Made by a program: the position numbers and the translations under genes | Notes under the pieces: generated by a model | Seen by the model: only the letters and a program-made list of their open reading frames with translations | What the model was told of the DNA's origin: nothing | Databases searched by the model: none | In this document: positions 37,566 through 49,831 of the stretch, one piece after another | How positions within the stretch are numbered: position 1 is the stretch's first letter | How the letters are laid out: each line of letters starts with the position of its first letter | Source of the DNA: Paulownia fortunei | Lineage: Eukaryota > Streptophyta > Magnoliopsida > Lamiales > Paulowniaceae | NCBI GenBank assembly: GCA_019321725.1 | Contig: CM033111.1 | Span: 806,001-870,000 of the forward strand | Reading direction: 5' to 3' | Length of the DNA stretch: 64,000 nucleotides

Positions 37566-38018
37566 GCATAGAATAACTTGCAGTAATTTAGATAATGGTA
37601 AAGGTTTAGAAGGTAAGAACAAGAACCTACAGTGATAACTCAATACTTATGTGCAGGAAATAACTTCAGAGATAAAAATGAGCTAGACAGAACTCAAAAG
37701 ACAGATAATGGCCACAGTAGGCAAAGTTTCACGGCATTAAGCAAATCCACAATATTATACTCCTTAAGGTACTGAAGTTTATATCACAAGTAAATATTGT
37801 TGCATCAAATTATGTTTGACTATGCAAACTTGAAGCAAAGCAGAAAACTGTTCTTCCGGCAACATCTAGTAAAAGGTACTTACTTCTTCGAAGTCAGAGT
37901 CCACACAGCATGTGGAACATATATAAGAAACAGCTCAATCCTTCAGATGATTCAAAACTGACGATTCAAATCAGCAGAGGTGATTTTTGGGTTCCCTACA
38001 AGACCTGTTCTGATCACA

Positions 38019-39932
38019 TCATTCAGATGGCATGCGTCTCCGTTTCCCATAATCAGCATCCCTAGATCGAGACCTGTGATCATCTCCAGGCACTGCACGA
38101 GATCTGCTACGGGATCTTGAAGGCTGCCCTTTATCCCAATCATCATCATAACCCAAGTCACGATCTTTGTGGCGATAGTCTCGGTAGCGATCCTTCTCTT
38201 CCCTGTATTTGTGGTCCCTATCATATCTGTCCCCATCATGATCCCTCTCTTCCCGATGCCTCTTCTCAGGGACACTGGACCAGTCACGCTCAGAATTCCT
38301 TTCCTTTTCTCGGGAAGCAGCACTAGACCTTGCGCCTTTGTCATGACTTGCCTCTCCATACCCATATTCAGAAGCATTATTTTCACCACCATAACTAGAC
38401 TCTCTGGTCCCTCTGCCGTGTTCTTCACCTCCCCATCCACCCATGTTTGTGTCAGTCCACATTCCTGAATGAGGTGCATCCATCCCTGCAGTCCCCATCA
38501 TACCCATTCCATTGGGAGCCATTCCTCGACCAAAAAAGGCAGGGTTGACATGAGGAGCCACTCCAGGAAGCCCCATCGAATTAACAGCTGGATATGGAGG
38601 AAGCATCCCTGGGAAAGCAGGACCTGAGAAACCTCCATAACCAGCTCCTCGACCCATAAATACTAGATCAAAACCAGGACCCATCATGCCCTGAGGATGC
38701 ATCAAACCAGGAGGCCCGCCAAAACCAGGGCCAGCAAGGCCTTGTCCATACGCTCCACCACCAGCACCAGGTGCATTCACAATCATATTTTTGTTTCCCA
38801 TTCCCCCTCTTCCTCTCACAGGTCCAGGCCCTGGGCCCTTGTTAGTCCCTCCCCTTCCCCACCCACCTCGTCCAAAATTCCTCCCTGCATCTCCACTAGG
38901 ATAATTTGTTCCATTGCCTCTTCCTGCTCCATCATTAATGGGATTCCTTCCTGGCAGCTGGGATTGAGCCTGGGTTTGGGTCTTGTTGTAAGAAGCGCCC
39001 ATCTGTTTTATGGTCTGTGGAGTGGCAAATGCCACCACACAAGCTCGCCCATTAAAAACATGACCATGCATACCTTCCTTGCATGCAGCAGCAGCAGCAG
39101 GATCATAAAATTCAATCTGGCAATAGCCTTTGGATTTACCACTAGCCCTTTCATCAAAAAATTTAATCTCCTTGACTTTCCCATATTGAACGAGCACGCT
39201 CTCAAGCTCAGCGTCTGTTGTCCACCAATGCAACTCTCCTACAAAGAGCATAGTATTTCCATTTTCTACAGCTGGCCTTATCAGGTATTCATCATCTACT
39301 GTGTGATTTATATTGACATTTGCACTTGAATTCATCAGATTGGTAGGAATCTGAGGAACACTTTTTGAGCTGCCCATATAAGGATTCAGTGAAGGTGCAG
39401 GCTCACCAACAATTTTTTCTGGCTTGTTCATCCGATCTGCAGCAGTCTTATGGGGCATAGATACCGATCCTTGATATCCCAAATGCCCTGGCTGAGAATT
39501 ATGTGCCATTTCAGGGAGCCTCCCCCTTTGAGAAGCATCCACAGTTTGTGTAGGTCCCCCAGCAGCTGGCAAGCCAGTCTTCTGCTCAGGAAATTGGACT
39601 CCAGTGGGAAGATAATTCTTTTCATTAGTAACTCTGGCATTGTTCGCCTCTTGTGAGGCAATTGCTTCAGCTCTGGTTCCAGGAACATTAGTTTTTGAAG
39701 CATGGAATCCACCATTTCCCACACCAGAAGAAGGCATTTGTGCCTCAGACCGCTGCATCTGCAGGAATCCCTCTCCAACATTAACATCATTGTAGAGGTC
39801 ATCATATTCATCATCTTCACCAATCATTTCCTCCTCAGCAAGTGCGTGTATAGCTCCACCTTGATGATATTGCATCTTTTGACTTCCTTCATACTCCTCA
39901 TCTCCATAATCTAATCGCTCACCAGTATCCAT
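38019..39932 (-). CDS. RRM protein with RS-like tail, cleavage factor I large-subunit type
   Basis: One uninterrupted frame of 637 aa. Parts in order: an acidic N terminus (about 1-60, EDDEYDDLYNDVNVGEGF); a low-complexity linker; one RRM at about 228-305 with RNP2 LFVGEL and RNP1 KGYCQIEF; a Gly/Pro/Met-rich stretch (about 320-520: RNFGRGGWGRGG, GPGFGGPPGLMHPQG); and a charged Arg/Asp/Ser tail with SRSRSRSRA and RRRMPSE. This order (acidic, RRM, Pro/Gly-rich, RS) is that of the 59/68-kDa subunit of mRNA cleavage factor I, which helps choose poly(A) sites. The Arabidopsis neighbour of ARP3 (At1g13190, memory) is of this type. A nuclear location is inferred. The start is the first ATG and the leader is probably spliced (upstream leader exon near 40730-40870). 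Antisense open frames over it are shadows. Confidence 0.9.
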   Translation of the reverse strand: MDTGERLDYGDEEYEGSQKMQYHQGGAIHALAEEEMIGEDDEYDDLYNDVNVGEGFLQMQRSEAQMPSSGVGNGGFHASKTNVPGTRAEAIASQEANNARVTNEKNYLPTGVQFPEQKTGLPAAGGPTQTVDASQRGRLPEMAHNSQPGHLGYQGSVSMPHKTAADRMNKPEKIVGEPAPSLNPYMGSSKSVPQIPTNLMNSSANVNINHTVDDEYLIRPAVENGNTMLFVGELHWWTTDAELESVLVQYGKVKEIKFFDERASGKSKGYCQIEFYDPAAAAACKEGMHGHVFNGRACVVAFATPQTIKQMGASYNKTQTQAQSQLPGRNPINDGAGRGNGTNYPSGDAGRNFGRGGWGRGGTNKGPGPGPVRGRGGMGNKNMIVNAPGAGGGAYGQGLAGPGFGGPPGLMHPQGMMGPGFDLVFMGRGAGYGGFSGPAFPGMLPPYPAVNSMGLPGVAPHVNPAFFGRGMAPNGMGMMGTAGMDAPHSGMWTDTNMGGWGGEEHGRGTRESSYGGENNASEYGYGEASHDKGARSSAASREKERNSERDWSSVPEKRHREERDHDGDRYDRDHKYREEKDRYRDYRHKDRDLGYDDDWDKGQPSRSRSRSRAVPGDDHRSRSRDADYGKRRRMPSE

Positions 39933-42096
39933 TAAAGCAAGCTAGACTTACCAGAAATGTATCTCCGCCTGATTATGGCATGAAACCAAAAATCATTGCC
40001 AAGTCCATTTCATCAGTACACTACACGAAAGCAAGCATTTTTTATCCGCCATTTCTTTAATATCAGTAAAAGAATTTGTAGCAAGTTCTTAAAGTTACCT
40101 AGTAAAACAGAAGAGTGATTTGAATATCTAGAAAAAATGTAGCCATAATTTAAGCACGATGATATACTTTTCCAAACCGAGATCTACAGCAAATAGCATG
40201 AGAAAAAAGGTAGAAAAAGGTTTCTTCTCCATGAGACTAACATTCAATTCAAAACATCACAAGCCCACAAAAAAATGGGGTCCTGATGTACCAAAAGATA
40301 TGCCCACGACATAAAATCACCCAAAAAAAGCAAATATCCAAGACCTTCGTCACAATTCTAAAAGTACAGAACTATATCAACCATAACAGAAGTAATCCCA
40401 GAAAAGTTGCATATTGATCAACATAAATTTCAATTAGACAAAGCAAAAAGAACAAATCAAGAATACATAGTATCCAACTAAAGAAACAAAGAATAAACCA
40501 AAGAGCGAGGCAGAAAAATTGCCACAAGAAGTTCCCAGCATTTACATTAAACAGAACCTACCAAATAAGAATTTAAACAAAAACGACTAAACAATAAAGT
40601 AAGCCCAAACATTCAAATACAAAAAACAAAGCCCCAACTTCGCAAATTAAGTTTTTGACAAACTGCCATACATATATGCGATAGCAAATTTTTTTTCCTT
40701 TTTTTCTACTGAAATTTGATTACTTCATTAAAAGACGTGAGAGGAACCGAATGCGCGACCACCGGCAGCGGGTTTCCGGTGGGTGAAGTCAACAGTTAAG
40801 ACAGGCAACAGCTGAATTACTCCCCGATCTTCTCTATCCAGCTGCTCTTGATACTTTATTTGCCCTAGTTTTTTTGTTTGTGTTTTCGGTTTTCAGGTTT
40901 TTACTCTTCGTAAATTTGAAAAGGTCAAGAGAAAAAGAAGATTTATCCGATCGATTTTTAAGGGGTTTTTTTTTTCTCCCCTTTTTGTTTTGGTACTTTC
41001 TACTCATCAGTTATCACTCCTCATTTATTTTGTACTTGAGGATTTTCCTACAATATAGGTCGAACTCAAAAAAATATAATTTGAATTATTTAAAATTTTA
41101 AAAAGAATCTCACTTCTTAATTATCTATTCTTGTCTTTTTTTGGCAAGATTTTAGTTTTATTTTTTGTTTGTCCCCTCCCTACAAGTTGTATATTACAAC
41201 TTTTTCAGACTACTAGTCCTTGCAAAATAATTTATGCTTTTTATATAATAATAAATCATTCTGTGCTGTGATTGTTTTATTTAAATTCCATATTAATTAA
41301 TGACATATTTTCGGCCGGCCCAGTGTGGCTGCAAGGCTGTAGATCATTGTCTTTCTTTTGGGTCTTTCTACAGTAACTAGTATGGGCCGGCCCAATGGAT
41401 ACCTTTACAGTGTGGGAAGAAGGAAGTTAGAAACAAGAAAGTCTTGATTGCCTTCGTCCTATAGCTCTTTACTGAGATATAATCAACAAAATGGAAGACT
41501 ACAAAGATCTTCAGCAGTACTGCTACCACTGAGAAGACATTACATTGAGTAAACAACACAAATCAATTCATGAAAATACAAAGAAGTTGACAAAAGATAA
41601 AAGATCATTAACAAGGTGTATGAGATGTACAAGTGTATCTACGAATATGAATTCGGCTAAAACAAATCATCTTTTCTTACACGGTATGGTGATATTGCTG
41701 TAACCCTACCTGAAAATATATGATAATTATTCTTCGATAAAAGGAATATCCATATCAGACCTCAATGGAGCTGAACTCCAGAGATGACATTCAGCTGTCC
41801 AGCCAACTTGATCCAGAAGTATCAACTAGTCCCACGGAAAACAGTGGCGGTGGCACCAGCTCCAAACAAATTTTCCTTTTGAAAGAATACAAGGACCTCC
41901 ATCTGTTACACCTAGAGATGAAGTGTGTTTTGCATTGCCTCCTGCAATCTAATCTGTGAGAAATACATGAAAAACACATGCAGCCGTGGGGTGATTCCCA
42001 AAGGTCAATCCCGGAAGATGATGGCTATATCATCAAATTTCCATCCTGGCCCTACTGAAAATTGGGTTCTTAACCACAGATTTGATTGGTTTCATA
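39933..42096. other. 5' leader/promoter of RRM gene and 3' UTR of ARP3
   Basis: No coding region. About 39950-40730 looks like a 5' UTR intron of the RRM gene (minus strand), with a GC-richer leader exon at about 40730-40870. Beyond that is promoter, with two GGCCGGCCCA motifs near 41312 and 41384. The last 500 bases are the ARP3 3' UTR. Confidence 0.45.
41312..41396 (-). promoter_or_regulatory. Paired GGCCGGCCCA motifs (site-II-like, TGGGCC)
   Basis: CGGCCGGCCCAG (41312-41323) and GGGCCGGCCCAATGG (41384-41398) share a ten-base GC-only-plus-A core in otherwise AT-rich DNA, about 70 bases apart. On the minus strand they read TGGGCCGG, containing the TGGGCC/T site II element bound by TCP factors in plant housekeeping promoters. 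They lie about 450-520 bases upstream of the presumed RRM gene leader. Confidence 0.35.
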
Positions 42097-45000
42097 TCAA
42101 TACATTCCCTTAAAAACTGGGTTTGTGCGGCATATGCTTGCTCCACATTCCTCGTACTCAGCTTTTGTGTGGCAAGCCTGTGTGGGGCAAAAAAAATGAT
42201 GTGAATTTCATTTTAATGAACAAGTGAGAGAGTGAAGATGATATTGATAGAACTCTGTAATCTAACCTCAGATTAAATACAATAACAAACGAGATAGGTT
42301 GCATTTGAAGAGTGCCATAAAGTTTGTCAATCGGCAAAAGTAACGGACACCAGTTTCAAATGCAGGTCAGACTAGTACACGTGGAAGGAGATCTAAAGTT
42401 TTAGATTCTACCGAGTTAAGTAATTCTTTAGGCGTCCTTGTAACATTGAAAACTTAAATCATTGAAGTCAACTAATCTTGTCCATCTGTCCTTTCACAAG
42501 AAGTTTAGGTTTCGAGAATTGAAGCCTATGCCAACAAGTCATATGCTGATGCCACACATGCCAGCCAAATGTGGCATTCTAATCAAAGTGATGTTAAACT
42601 CTTGAGGCACAATAAAGTAACAGAACCTACCGTGAAAAACTCAGGAGTGGATGCAAGTACTGAGCCTCCAAACCAAACTGCATATCTCTGGATAGGACGG
42701 CTGACAACATTTACTTCCACAGGTTGTGCCTGGAGAAAAAATTATAACTCGTGAATGACAAAGCTCAACTACCATTAAAGTAATAAAATAAACTAATAGG
42801 TTACCTTTAATTCCCCACCAAGCCTAGCATTAGATGCAAGAACTCGAGCATCAACAATCTTTTTTAGATCCCTTTGCAACCTTCTGTGGAAGTCTTTGAA
42901 CATGGTTGATCCTCCAGATAATACGATATTCTACAATCAAATGAGTTTTACGCTTTCACCAGAACAATAATTAAAAAAGAGAAGCACCAATGGTTTTAGT
43001 TAATCAACTAATTCAAGTCACCTTATACAAGGCTCTTCTTGTATCTATTGGTGCGGACTGTATACATTTATCAATCACATCAGGCAGAGGGGTTGTAAAA
43101 TCACTACTGTAAATTTCAGGGTTGAAGAAGACCTGCACAAGAAAGCATAGTGCACCATTAATAATTTATGCACTATCCAAATAATTTTAACCATCTCATC
43201 AAATCAAATTGAATTCTTTATATTTTATTTGCTGATTTGACATGATATTGATTAGAAATTATAAAAAACTAAAAATGCTAGGACAAACTTCTATAGGTCT
43301 GTTCCCTGCTATTGCTTACTAAAACATGTCAAACCAAGATAAATGTGAACTGCATGAAACTGCATTAAACCTATCATAAACAAATCTTAAAACACTGAAA
43401 AACCAATGATTCAAATACAATTTTCAGAAAGTGTAATTCGACAAGTATCCTTCTCAGAAGATTTTAAGGAAATGAAATAACATAGTACAATATGTGCTGC
43501 TCGGGTAAAACAAGCTTAAAACAGAGAATAAAGCAAACCTCGGGACCAAGGAACCGTTCATAGCCTACATCACAAGAATATGGAGCCCCAGTCTTCGGCT
43601 TAGTACCTCTCCACTGTTTAATGTATTTTGCTGGCTCTTTGTCATGCTTATTGAATTCCTGAACTTGTCAAAGAACATAAACTAGTTAAAAATAACCTTG
43701 TCATATCCTTGAGGGAAGTAAACAGAAAAATATTAGGAAGTAGAAACTACAACTATTTTATATGCGATTTTTCAAATATATGATATATATTCACCCATAT
43801 TTAAAAAGGGAAATGCACAATCTACTTTTTTGTGCGTTTTAAGAAATTTTAAATACAGGATTACCAAGCACCTATTCTTATCCTTTAGGGGGTGGGAGGG
43901 GACAGATCCCTAGTTCTTAAGTCAGCAGTCTTTAGACTATACCTTGACAATATCGGAACAACTGTAGCAATACATTTCCTTCACTTTCCGAGCTACTTCA
44001 AAGGACTCCTCAGGTGGAACATGCTCTCCTCTTTCCTACACGGAACAAACTAGGAATTAAAAATAATAATAAAAGTAGGAACTGCAAAATAATTAAGGGT
44101 TCTTTCAGTGACCGACACTTCATCTTAAGGAAAATTAATTCTGTGACTAACACCCTCTCACCAAAACCACAAAAACAATCACTATTCTATCTAATAAACT
44201 AAACCATATACTCGTCATACTGTTCTACAAGGCCATCTTCAATGATATAAACTCTGTACGAGCAAACTCCCAAAGTCCACAACGAAAAACGGGGCATTTA
44301 TATGACTTTAATATAATTCAAGGAACAGGTCATGAAAAGGAGGTGGTGGTTAAAAATTAAGAAAAAGAGGACAGGTTATGTGTCATTCAAAATTAGGATA
44401 TTTTTGTGTTTTCCACCTTAGACAACCTCTAGAAACTCGTTAACACTGGTGTAAAAGCCTCATTGATATTCATACATAGGTAAGCTTAAAACTGAAGCAG
44501 CAAAACAATCAGAAATCTGGAAAATTTGAGAAGATACAGTATGATATAACAACAGTTATCTGCAAGTACAAATCTAGAAGGGAACTAAGCAAGGCTCAAG
44601 AATGAATATTCAATTGCTCTTCTCCAGGATTACAAATATATTTTTTTCAACTAGTTGCAAGGGATAGACCAATTTTACTATCAAAGATAAAATATTGAAG
44701 AATCATACTCTCATGAGCTGCTGGATGAACCGAGTGACGTCTTTCCCTGTAATTGGAATTGACTTAATGCTGCTCCCAATAACATAACCATCTGCAACAG
44801 GCACAACATGAGTAGCCCCATCTCCCACGTCCACTACAACTCCTGTCATCTCACACTAAGAAAAAGTGTTGAAGTATAAGAAAAACAAGAATTCATCAAG
44901 CATTAATGGAATACGTGGTATAAAGTTCATCCTATTGTCTCTCATGCTCATCTTGTTTTATCAGCGAACAGTTAGCAATGCCATTAGTAAATACTAACTT

Positions 45001-46295
45001 CTCAAGCTCCAGAATAGATGGAGAGTGGGTTAAAGATGTGGATTCAGCCCAAAAAAGGAATGCCAATATTCCTAAATTGATAATTAAGTTGACTTCATCA
45101 CACTTGATCAGTCAACCACCCAACTTAACAAAAATTATCTCCCCCTCTAATTAGAACTATCCTCTGTTCACAGGTCACCTAAATCAAAGTTTTGTGTATA
45201 TAATTCAGAGAATACTTAATTTTTTGCACATGATCTGGCATTCCATGATCCTACTTAGAAATCAAAGTTAAGCAAGTAAACTGACCAGAGATTTTTTCCA
45301 TTTAAAAAAAAAATCCAATTCATATGCCACAAGTGAGTAGCTGCAGGTTCACACAATTCAGAGGTTAATTCAAATATCCTTTAATACATCACACAACAAA
45401 TATTCATGAAACTTCATCACAAAAGATATAACTATCAGCTCACTGAAAGTATCTACACAGTTTCAATGCACAATCTAAATTCTTAACATGATGAATCAAT
45501 TCTTCAAACAATGAGATACTAAGAATTCCATAAAACCAATTCCAAAATATCAAGGAAGAAACAAAAAATTCATACTCCAAAACTGCCAAACAAAACACCA
45601 ACCTTGGCTGTTGTGTATCCAGCAGCCAAAGCGAGCACAGGCTGCACCGCAATATAGAGCCCTGGAACATTAAATGTCTCAAACATGATCTCTCCAGTAT
45701 ACTCCCGACTCTCTGGTGCAGTCAATGGGCTCTCTGTCAACAAAAAGTAGTGATCCTCCGGATCGCAGCGTAAATAGTTAAATATACACTGCTGCCAGAA
45801 CCTCTCCATAGAATCCCAATTATCCACCTGGCCATGCTTAATGGGATAGCTCAAATTGTAAGTGCTGCTAGATTTAGATCTAGACAATGCCTCTTCACCT
45901 ATATAGAAATCCAGATCCGCCATCACCCCTGCGCTGTGCTGCCCCAACCAATTGCTGCCCTTCGTAGAACTGGGTCGCGGCTGGTTGACAAATGAATCGT
46001 TTAATGCAACTACCGTCGGGACTACAAAACAGGGCTCTACATTTCCAGCAAAACCCATTTTCGTATACCTGCAATTAAACAAACCCAGAGAGGGGGAGAA
46101 AAATCAACCTTTAGCAAAACCTACCTGAAAATAAGCAAGCCCCTGTGGAAGATTTAGACAAATCAACAAAACTGTACTCATTGAAGCATTTCATCAAGCA
46201 GTGTAACTGCGATTCGGAAAAAGAAAAATCGAATTCAACAAGTACCCAGTGCCATTATCGATGACAACGGCAGGACGAGAGGTTGCAGGGTCCAT
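42097..46295 (-). CDS. ARP3: Actin-related protein 3 (ARP3, DISTORTED1)
   Basis: ARP3 is one of the two actin-like subunits of the ARP2/3 complex, which nucleates branched actin filaments and shapes trichomes and pavement cells in plants. Nine exons on the minus strand: 46295-46246, 46068-45603, 44855-44709, 44035-43943, 43658-43539, 43132-43022, 42930-42805, 42729-42631 and 42177-42097. They give 430 aa (Arabidopsis about 427). Visible: [17 protein letters not shown] and YTKMGFAGN (phosphate 1 loop), [29 protein letters not shown] (phosphate 2), [33 protein letters not shown] (adenosine region), [16 protein letters not shown] and the ARP3-type end NPVFKGMY. The first exon is very short (50 bases). 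All introns are GT-AG. It lies between the RRM gene and ORP1, the same trio as in Arabidopsis (memory). Confidence 0.98.
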
Positions 46296-49200
46296 TAGCT
46301 AGAAAGAAAATAATCTGGGGCTGAGATTTTTGGAGGGTTTTAAAAAAAACGGTGATCATGGTCGTTGAAATACGTTGACTGCGTTTGGTGAGAGTGAGTC
46401 TGACTTATCAACGGCGGGTTGTTGTAGTTATAAACAAAAATAGAGGAGAAAGAAGCATCGGTGGGTAAGGTTTTCATTCCATCCATTTCATCGTTAAGTC
46501 ATGAAATCAGAAATTCATCACCAACAAAAGCAGTCGGTCTCAGTGTATATGAATTGATGGCGACGAACGATTTCAGGGGATTTTTTTTCTTTTCCTATTC
46601 TTGGCAATCAAACAAGGCAACGACTCTTATGTGGGTTGGGGTTTAATTGTTCTTTTGTTTCTTTGGTTGGCGTGGGGAAGGGGAATAAAATACAGTGGTT
46701 GGTCGGCTCTACGGACTTTGGAGTTTGGAACTGGATGTGATGTGGGGTGACATAAAGTGGAGAAAGCAGATCTTCTGCTCTTGCTTTTCTTGATAATAAA
46801 CATGGGTTTTGAGTTCATGGTGATATTTGTTACTATCAGTATAGTAACTCCTTAAGTAATTATGGAGATCTCTTGTAGAGTATGATAACTTGAAGAGATC
46901 ATTCTTTGGGTGTGACTACTGAGAATTTTGATCATAACGCGAGTTCATTTGGAGATCCCTCCTTTGCCATATACTCATAGCTATTGTTCAATGGATATAT
47001 TTATTGTCATTGTCCCGGTTCGTAGTCTAATATCTTTGAATTGAAAAAATTTGAATTGATAAAAAAATTTATAAAAGTATTTTTAAGTGATAATATAAAA
47101 TGAATTTAAAATTCGGGCACAATGATATAAAATTTCTCAAAATAAGAGTTTAAAATTTTAAAATTTATTGTAATAAGAAATTATCCAAAATAAATTCAAT
47201 AAATTTATTATTATAAATTTAAAATTATTAATTTCAAGTTTATCAATTTAAACGAACGTCTTAGTTCAATAACTTCAATAGCAACGGCAAATAAGTTCAA
47301 ACGTCAAACTTCTCATAAGAATTAGTGGATTTTACAAACTAAACTACCACCTTGATGATCTTCAAGTTCTAGGCTTGTTGGGAATTAATTTGATATACAC
47401 TATCTGATTGTATTAGTACACTTTTCTTATTAAAGTTCTTGATGAAATTACATCATTATTTTAGAATAATTTTAAGAAAAAATATTTTTTTTTAAGAGAT
47501 TGAATCTTAATTTTAAATGTCAAGAAAATATAAGCAATAGATTGAAAAATAATTGAATACATGAATGTGCATTGTGTATTGAAAGTTTTGTTATTTCCAA
47601 CAACCGCTTGGATTCCTTCTCTATATAAATTCCATATTGTCGGCCTTTATTTATAGCAATGGATCTTGTAGAATTCAGTGCACATGTTAAATTATAAATT
47701 AAGACAACAATCTAATTTGTTATGCTATTTTTCTTCAATTATGTGCAAAAGGTTTTTATTATCTCTATCTTATGACTCATTTTAATTTTATATTCCAATT
47801 ATATATGTTGTTTGAATTTTACAATTCATATCTATGTAAAGTGTATACAAAAATTTATTTTAATTTATATTTTAATGTGAATCATGACCAAAATAAAAAA
47901 ATTTAAAATAAAATAATTCAAAATATGTATAACTACTCCTCTGATATATTACTTTAGCAATTTCAATTAAATGTATAACTAACTCTATAACACCTAATAT
48001 TCCATAGTTAGTAAGCTCTAACGTTGTAGAATAAGTAATATTGACACCCACTAATAATATTGATTAATTTTATTTTTTTTGAATACCTTTTCCCCTTCTT
48101 CCCCTTTCGACACTCAATTCTTTCTCAACATTCAATTATTTTCTTTCTATTTTCAATTTTCTACGTCAAGCGTTCTTAGTGAATCTTGCATTATATTGCC
48201 AGAATTCATATTATAAAGTTGAAAGAGATTAACTCATTGGTTCTCTTATGTACACGTCGAACCCCTTTCCTACTCGAGTCAAAAAGACAAAATATAGTAA
48301 TTACGTCAACACAACAGTTCGTCACGTAAAAAAAAACTAAGTCGAAATCATTAACTAATACTAATCTAATATAATAGAAAATATTAATATAATAAAAAAG
48401 AACTGTCTTTTCTATATTATACCGAAAACCCTAACCATCTTCACTTACTAGACCACCACAAGAGGAAATAAAGGAGATAACGTTTAGCTTTGGTAGTTTG
48501 TTCCCCTAAATCCAAGTTGATTTCCCAAAGGTTGACCCAACTTCAAGTACTTAGTAGGGATGGAGTCAACAATTTTAACTATTGAGGATGAGGTTTGATT
48601 TTTTCTTTAAGTATAATGAATAAAGAAATATTTTTAGCTATATGAAATATAAATTTATTATTTTTTTAGAGAGTCAAAATTTTAAAATTTTAATAAATTT
48701 ATATATTATATATAAACTTAAATAGACTTGAGGGGAACAAACCTTCCAACCATCCCAACCACTATCTCCTTTTAATTTTTCGGCATGCCCTATTCCTGCC
48801 TATCACACACATGAACTTATGTTTGGGGGACCCTCTTTGCCCTTTGCATAACTAGTTTACTTTTCTTGATAAATAGTGTTTTTAAATTATTAAATATATA
48901 TGTAATATTATAAAGTTAAATATTTATATAATTTAGCTACACACAATTTCATTTTAGTAGTGTTCAAAGGAATGAGAGAATTTTTTTGAAGATGCAACAC
49001 TAGGAGATGACAGATATCTGTAATGTAAAGTGCTTCCAGTCACATAATCACATGGGTTCCCAAGAAATTGAAGTCTTTATTGCTAATTAATTTAATTCTG
49101 TATAGATTTTAATAAATTTAGATTTTAAAGTCCAAGAATTTACTTCTGACTCCCGAGTATCCGATGCTAAATCAATAATTTTCAATAATTGTTCATAATT

Positions 49201-49831
49201 GAGACCCAAATTTCCCCAAATCATTTTCTGAGTTTCCCAAAACAGCCCCCGTTACCATCACAAATCAACTTTCACAAAAACGAACACGGTCAGCCACCTG
49301 CAACCCCAATTCTGTCATTTTCCCTCGCCATTTCATAATTACCAGACACCCTTTTTCCCCCTTTCTCCCCACTCCCGACCACCCAAAAGGACATCTCCCC
49401 CCACCCGCAACAAAATTCCAAGCGCTACCTTTGCCATCGAACCACCACCCGCGCACGTTAGCTGTCCCCCCGCAGTCACTACTCCTTACTAAACCCCAAA
49501 ACCGTGCATTTAAATGCCCACTCTGTTCCCTCTGCTTAACCTACGACCCCCCCCCCCCCCCCCCCAAACTGACACCACTCCATTAATGTATCTGCAACTC
49601 TACATTTACTTATACAAACAGTGTTCTGTCTCTACACCCGATCCGTGAATATAATTACACATACACTGGCATTTTTCATTTTTCACTGCGCCTGAATATT
49701 TTTCTTTTCTTACTCCACTGAAAATCATATGTGATATTTTCAGAATTCTCGCCCAGTCGATCTCTGATCGGGTGAGAAACTTCGTGAATTCCGAGATCGG
49801 AGTTGATTCTCGCATTGTCGGTGATCAAAGA
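46296..49831. other. Divergent intergenic region ARP3 / ORP1
   Basis: No gene seen in about 3.5 kb. The first few hundred bases carry the ARP3 promoter; the last 230 bases or so carry the ORP1 leader. The middle is strongly AT-rich. A run of 19 C lies at 49547-49565. From about 49200 the plus strand becomes C-rich, which marks the ORP1 promoter. Confidence 0.5.
49547..49565. repeat. Homopolymer run of 19 C
   Basis: Counted directly: C at every position from 49547 to 49565, flanked by GA and AAACTG. It is 267 bases upstream of the ORP1 ATG. Such runs are rare in plant nuclear DNA and are prone to length error in sequencing. Confidence 0.85.

Larger units (their letters stand above)
34187..38018. 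other. Region between BCP1-like and RRM gene; no coding seen
   Basis: About 3.8 kb without a supportable coding region. The part nearest 38018 is the 3' UTR of the RRM gene on the minus strand. From about 34500 the sequence is less T-rich and looks like possible transcribed non-coding or UTR-intron DNA, but no exon can be called. It holds a diverged tandem duplication (about 36420-37565) and a 28-bp direct repeat (36640-36713). Confidence 0.45.

Noticed and set aside
38697..39329. 210-codon open frame on the plus strand
   Set aside because: It lies entirely antisense to the RRM gene, whose frame has clear RNP1/RNP2 motifs; the antisense frame is open because of the biased codon use of the Gly/Pro-rich region.
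45440..45682. 80-codon minus-strand frame in ARP3 intron 2
   Set aside because: Overlaps the ARP3 exon 2 end in another frame and continues in intron; no independent support.
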